From: JABFXC01 sp045804265
GTDB lineage: Bacteria; Gemmatimonadota; Gemmatimonadetes; Gemmatimonadales; Gemmatimonadaceae
Length of the DNA stretch: 6,931 nucleotides
Assembly (NCBI GenBank): GCA_045804265.1
Contig: JBJMNK010000012.1
Span: forward strand, 1-6,931
Reading direction: 5' to 3'
The notes beneath the pieces are model-generated. The model had not been told where the DNA came from and made no database searches. It saw only the letters and a list, made by a program, of their open reading frames with translations. Shown here piece after piece: positions 5,034 to 6,931 of the stretch; position 1 is the stretch's first letter, and every line of letters starts with the position of its first letter. A program made the translations under genes and the position numbers.

Positions 5034-6604
5034 TTGCAGCACCCGGCTTGCCCGACACGGGCGCCGGCGCACGCTTCGAGGCGCTCGCCGGGTTGAGCTC
5101 AGTACAGCGGATGGATCGTGCGTCGATCGACGTGCACGCTCCGTTCACCGGTGCGCTGCTCGGGCGCATCCCACGCGGGACCGTCGCCGACGTGGACGCC
5201 GCCGTCCGCTCGGCACGCCGCGCGCAGGAGACATGGTCGGCGCTCCCGGTGCGCCAGCGTGCGCGGGTCTTCACGCGTTTCCAGGAGCTGCTGCTGGACC
5301 GACGTGAGGAAATGGTCGACCTGATTCAACTGGAATCAGGCAAGGCTCGTCGTCATGCGTTCGAGGAGATTCTCGACACCGCGGTCGTCGCGCGGCACTA
5401 CGCGGTTCATGGGCCGCACTACCTCGGGCCGAAGCGCCACGCCGGCACTTTTCCCGTGTTGACCACCGCGCTCGAGGTGCGGCATCCGGTCGGTGTCGTC
5501 GGCATCGTTGCGCCATGGAATTTTCCGTTGATCCTCTCGATCACCGACGCGATCGCGGCGCTCGTCGCCGGGAACGCCGTCGTTCTCCGCCCCGACGTGC
5601 AGAGTTCCTTCACCGCGCTGGCGGCGGCCGAGCTGCTCTACGAGGCGGGTTTGCCGCGCGACGTGCTGCAGGTCGTCACCGGTGAGGGACACGAGCTCGG
5701 GCCGCCGCTCATCGACCGCGTGGACTTCGTGATGTTCACCGGCAGCACGCGCACCGGGAAGATCGTCGCGCAACAGGCAGCGGCCCGGCTCACCGGCTTC
5801 TCGCTCGAGCTGGGCGGGAAGAATCCGATGCTCGTCCTCGACGACGCCGACGTCGACGCCGCAGTCGAGGGTGCGGTGCGCGGCGCCTTCGTCGGGGCGG
5901 GGCAGGTCTGCGTCTCGTTCGAACGGCTGTACCTGCCTAACGCATTGTACGATCGGTTCGTCGCGAAGCTCGTGGCGCGCACGCGCGCACTGCGCCTCGG
6001 CGCGGCGATGGACTATACCGTCGACGTCGGCTCGATGACGTCGGCGCGGCAGCTCGGCGTCGTCGAGGACCACGTCGCCGACGCGACGGCGAAGGGCGCG
6101 ACCGTCCTCGCCGGCGGCCGGCCGCGCCTCGACCTTGGCCCGTTGTTCTACGAGCCGACGATTCTCGTCGACGTGCGTCCAGGCATGACGGCGTACGCCG
6201 AGGAGACGTTCGGTCCCGTGCTCGCCGTCTACCGTTATGACGACATCGACGATGCTATCGAACGCGCGAACGACACCCGCTATGGCTTGAATGCGAGCGT
6301 CTGGTCGCGAAGCACGCGACGCGCGACCGATGTCGCGAAGCGCATCCGCTGCGGGACGGTCAACGTCAACGAGGCGTATGCCGCGACCTGGACCGCGACC
6401 TCGGCGCCGATTGGCGGAATGAAGGAATCGGGCATCGGCCGTCGCCACGGCGAGGCAGGGATCCTCAAGTACACCGAAGCGCAGACGATCGCGGTGCAGC
6501 GGCTGATGCCGCTCGCGCCGTTCCCGTTCCTCGACGAGCAGCGGTACGGCGACCTGGTCGCGCGTCTCGTCCGGATCCTCGGGCGCGTACCCGGGTTGCG
6601 TTGA
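5021..6604 (+). CDS. gabD2: NAD(P)+-dependent aldehyde dehydrogenase, GabD2 / succinate-semialdehyde type
   Basis: 527-residue cytosolic enzyme oxidising an aldehyde to its acid with NAD(P)+. Visible: APWNFPL with oxyanion Asn167; cofactor loop FTGSTRTG (239-246); LELGGKNPM with general base Glu263; GAGQVCVSFER with nucleophile Cys297; EETFGPV (394-400); SAPIGGMKESGIGRRHG (461-477). Phrases such as LAAAELLYEAGLP, GPLFYEPTIL and YGLNASVW resemble mycobacterial GabD2 (about 518 aa) as I remember it, rather than classical GabD. At 187-192 the usual VVLKPD is VVLRPD: Arg190 replaces the Lys that normally contacts the cofactor. The start is TTG, supported by AGGAGGA 8 bases upstream. The next gene begins 5 bases after the stop, so they form an operon. 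A GCCTAACG word lies at 5935-5942 (LPNAL). Active-site residues are complete, so it should be functional. The true substrate may be a fatty aldehyde rather than succinic semialdehyde, given its neighbour. Confidence 0.92.
   Translation: MTTAFAAPGLPDTGAGARFEALAGLSSVQRMDRASIDVHAPFTGALLGRIPRGTVADVDAAVRSARRAQETWSALPVRQRARVFTRFQELLLDRREEMVDLIQLESGKARRHAFEEILDTAVVARHYAVHGPHYLGPKRHAGTFPVLTTALEVRHPVGVVGIVAPWNFPLILSITDAIAALVAGNAVVLRPDVQSSFTALAAAELLYEAGLPRDVLQVVTGEGHELGPPLIDRVDFVMFTGSTRTGKIVAQQAAARLTGFSLELGGKNPMLVLDDADVDAAVEGAVRGAFVGAGQVCVSFERLYLPNALYDRFVAKLVARTRALRLGAAMDYTVDVGSMTSARQLGVVEDHVADATAKGATVLAGGRPRLDLGPLFYEPTILVDVRPGMTAYAEETFGPVLAVYRYDDIDDAIERANDTRYGLNASVWSRSTRRATDVAKRIRCGTVNVNEAYAATWTATSAPIGGMKESGIGRRHGEAGILKYTEAQTIAVQRLMPLAPFPFLDEQRYGDLVARLVRILGRVPGLR
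5935..5942 (+). repeat. GCCTAACG octamer inside the dehydrogenase gene
   Basis: Fifth copy of GCCTAACG in the window, encoding part of LPNAL. It is not within a 14-mer palindrome (preceded by CT, not CA or AA before the GCC). Confidence 0.5.
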
Positions 6605-6609
6605 TCGCG

Positions 6610-6931
6610 ATGAACACGATCCTCTTCACCGGCTTCCCCGGATTTCTCGGGAGCGAGCTGCTGCCCCGCCTCCTCGCGCGCGATTCACGGGCGACCGCGG
6701 TTTGTATCGTGCAGCGACGCTACCTGTCCGTCGCCCGCGAGCGGCTGGCGGCGATCGAAGCGCGCGATCCGTCGTGCCGCGGGCGCGTCCGCCTCGTACA
6801 GGGCGACATCGCCGATGCGAATCTCGGGCTCGCCGATGCCGACGCGCTCAAGCCACGCATCAGCGCGATCTACCACCTCGCCGCTCTGTACGACCTCTCC
6901 GTCGCCCGCGACATCGCGATGCGCGTGAACA
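6610..6931 (+). CDS. Extended SDR / acyl-CoA reductase-like NAD(P)-binding protein, partial (3' end beyond right edge)
   Basis: The 107 visible residues start MNTILFTGFPGFLGSELLPRLL: a Rossmann entry with TGFPGFLG in place of the more usual TGATGFLG. It continues with a charged helix, VRLVQGDIAD (about 66-75), where the acidic residue contacts adenine, and the strand IYHLAALYDLSV (about 87-98), followed by ARDIAMRVN, the start of the conserved VN-x-x-GT turn. This layout belongs to extended SDRs of the NAD_binding_4 ('male sterility'/fatty acyl reductase, thioester reductase-like) group. It begins 5 bases after the dehydrogenase stop and is likely translated from the same message; the ribosome site is weak. 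The catalytic YxxxK is beyond the window. Together with the dehydrogenase it suggests acyl/aldehyde interconversion, an inference. Confidence 0.9.
   Translation, partial: MNTILFTGFPGFLGSELLPRLLARDSRATAVCIVQRRYLSVARERLAAIEARDPSCRGRVRLVQGDIADANLGLADADALKPRISAIYHLAALYDLSVARDIAMRVN

Noticed and set aside
5336..6448. 370-residue minus-strand open frame antisense to the dehydrogenase
   Set aside because: The plus strand encodes a complete dehydrogenase with all active-site residues. The antisense product is Arg/Asp/Val-rich with no family motif, typical of antisense frames in GC-rich genes.

Overview
The window is high-GC bacterial chromosome, densely coded, with a gap of no more than about 140 bases between genes. 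Codon choice (almost all G or C at third positions), Gemmatimonadota-like small proteins of the 'VWDV…GWLAFES…RRLxPIPxxW' type, and an over-represented GCCTAACG word make me suspect Gemmatimonadota. That is inference from pattern memory, not a placement. No tRNA, rRNA, CRISPR array, transposase or phage gene is visible.

Layout, left to right. A flavin (NADPH:FMN/quinone) reductase runs leftwards off the window edge (411 to 1). Divergent from it, a 115-residue protein (475-822, +) converges on a block of six leftward genes spanning 4881 to 869. In transcription order these are: a 211-residue protein (4881-4246), a 203-residue protein (4147-3536), the ABC ATPase fetA (3588-2758), the membrane permease fetB (2741-1947), a roughly 106-residue unknown (1884-1564) and a 199-residue protein (1468-869). 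Divergent from this block, a GabD2-type semialdehyde dehydrogenase (5021-6604, TTG start, strong Shine-Dalgarno) is followed 5 bases later by an extended short-chain dehydrogenase/acyl-reductase-like gene that runs off the right edge.

The main novelty is a family I cannot name. Four genes (475-822, 869-1468, 3536-4147, 4246-4881) share a tryptophan-rich module of about 60-75 residues. Two of them (199 and 211 aa) carry a second, diverged copy of the same module in their C-terminal half, which suggests duplication. Three of the four are interleaved with or next to the FetAB iron-export-type transporter, and one overlaps fetA, so a link to metal or redox physiology is possible but unproven.

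The second novelty is a short repeated DNA element. A 14-base near-palindrome, CGTNAGGCCTNACG, occurs three times and accounts for every AGGCCT in the window. Its half GCCTAACG occurs five times, where roughly 0.3 would be expected by chance at this base composition. Copies lie inside coding sequence, sometimes forcing rare codons, and across a stop codon. It resembles a genome-wide signal word (uptake, methylation or protein-binding site, or a HIP1-like octamer) more than a local operator.

How the genes might work together. FetAB exports cytosolic iron in E. coli and protects against peroxide stress, and a flavin reductase lies at the left, so the left part could be a redox/metal module. The right pair looks like aldehyde and fatty-acyl metabolism and is probably a separate transcription unit.
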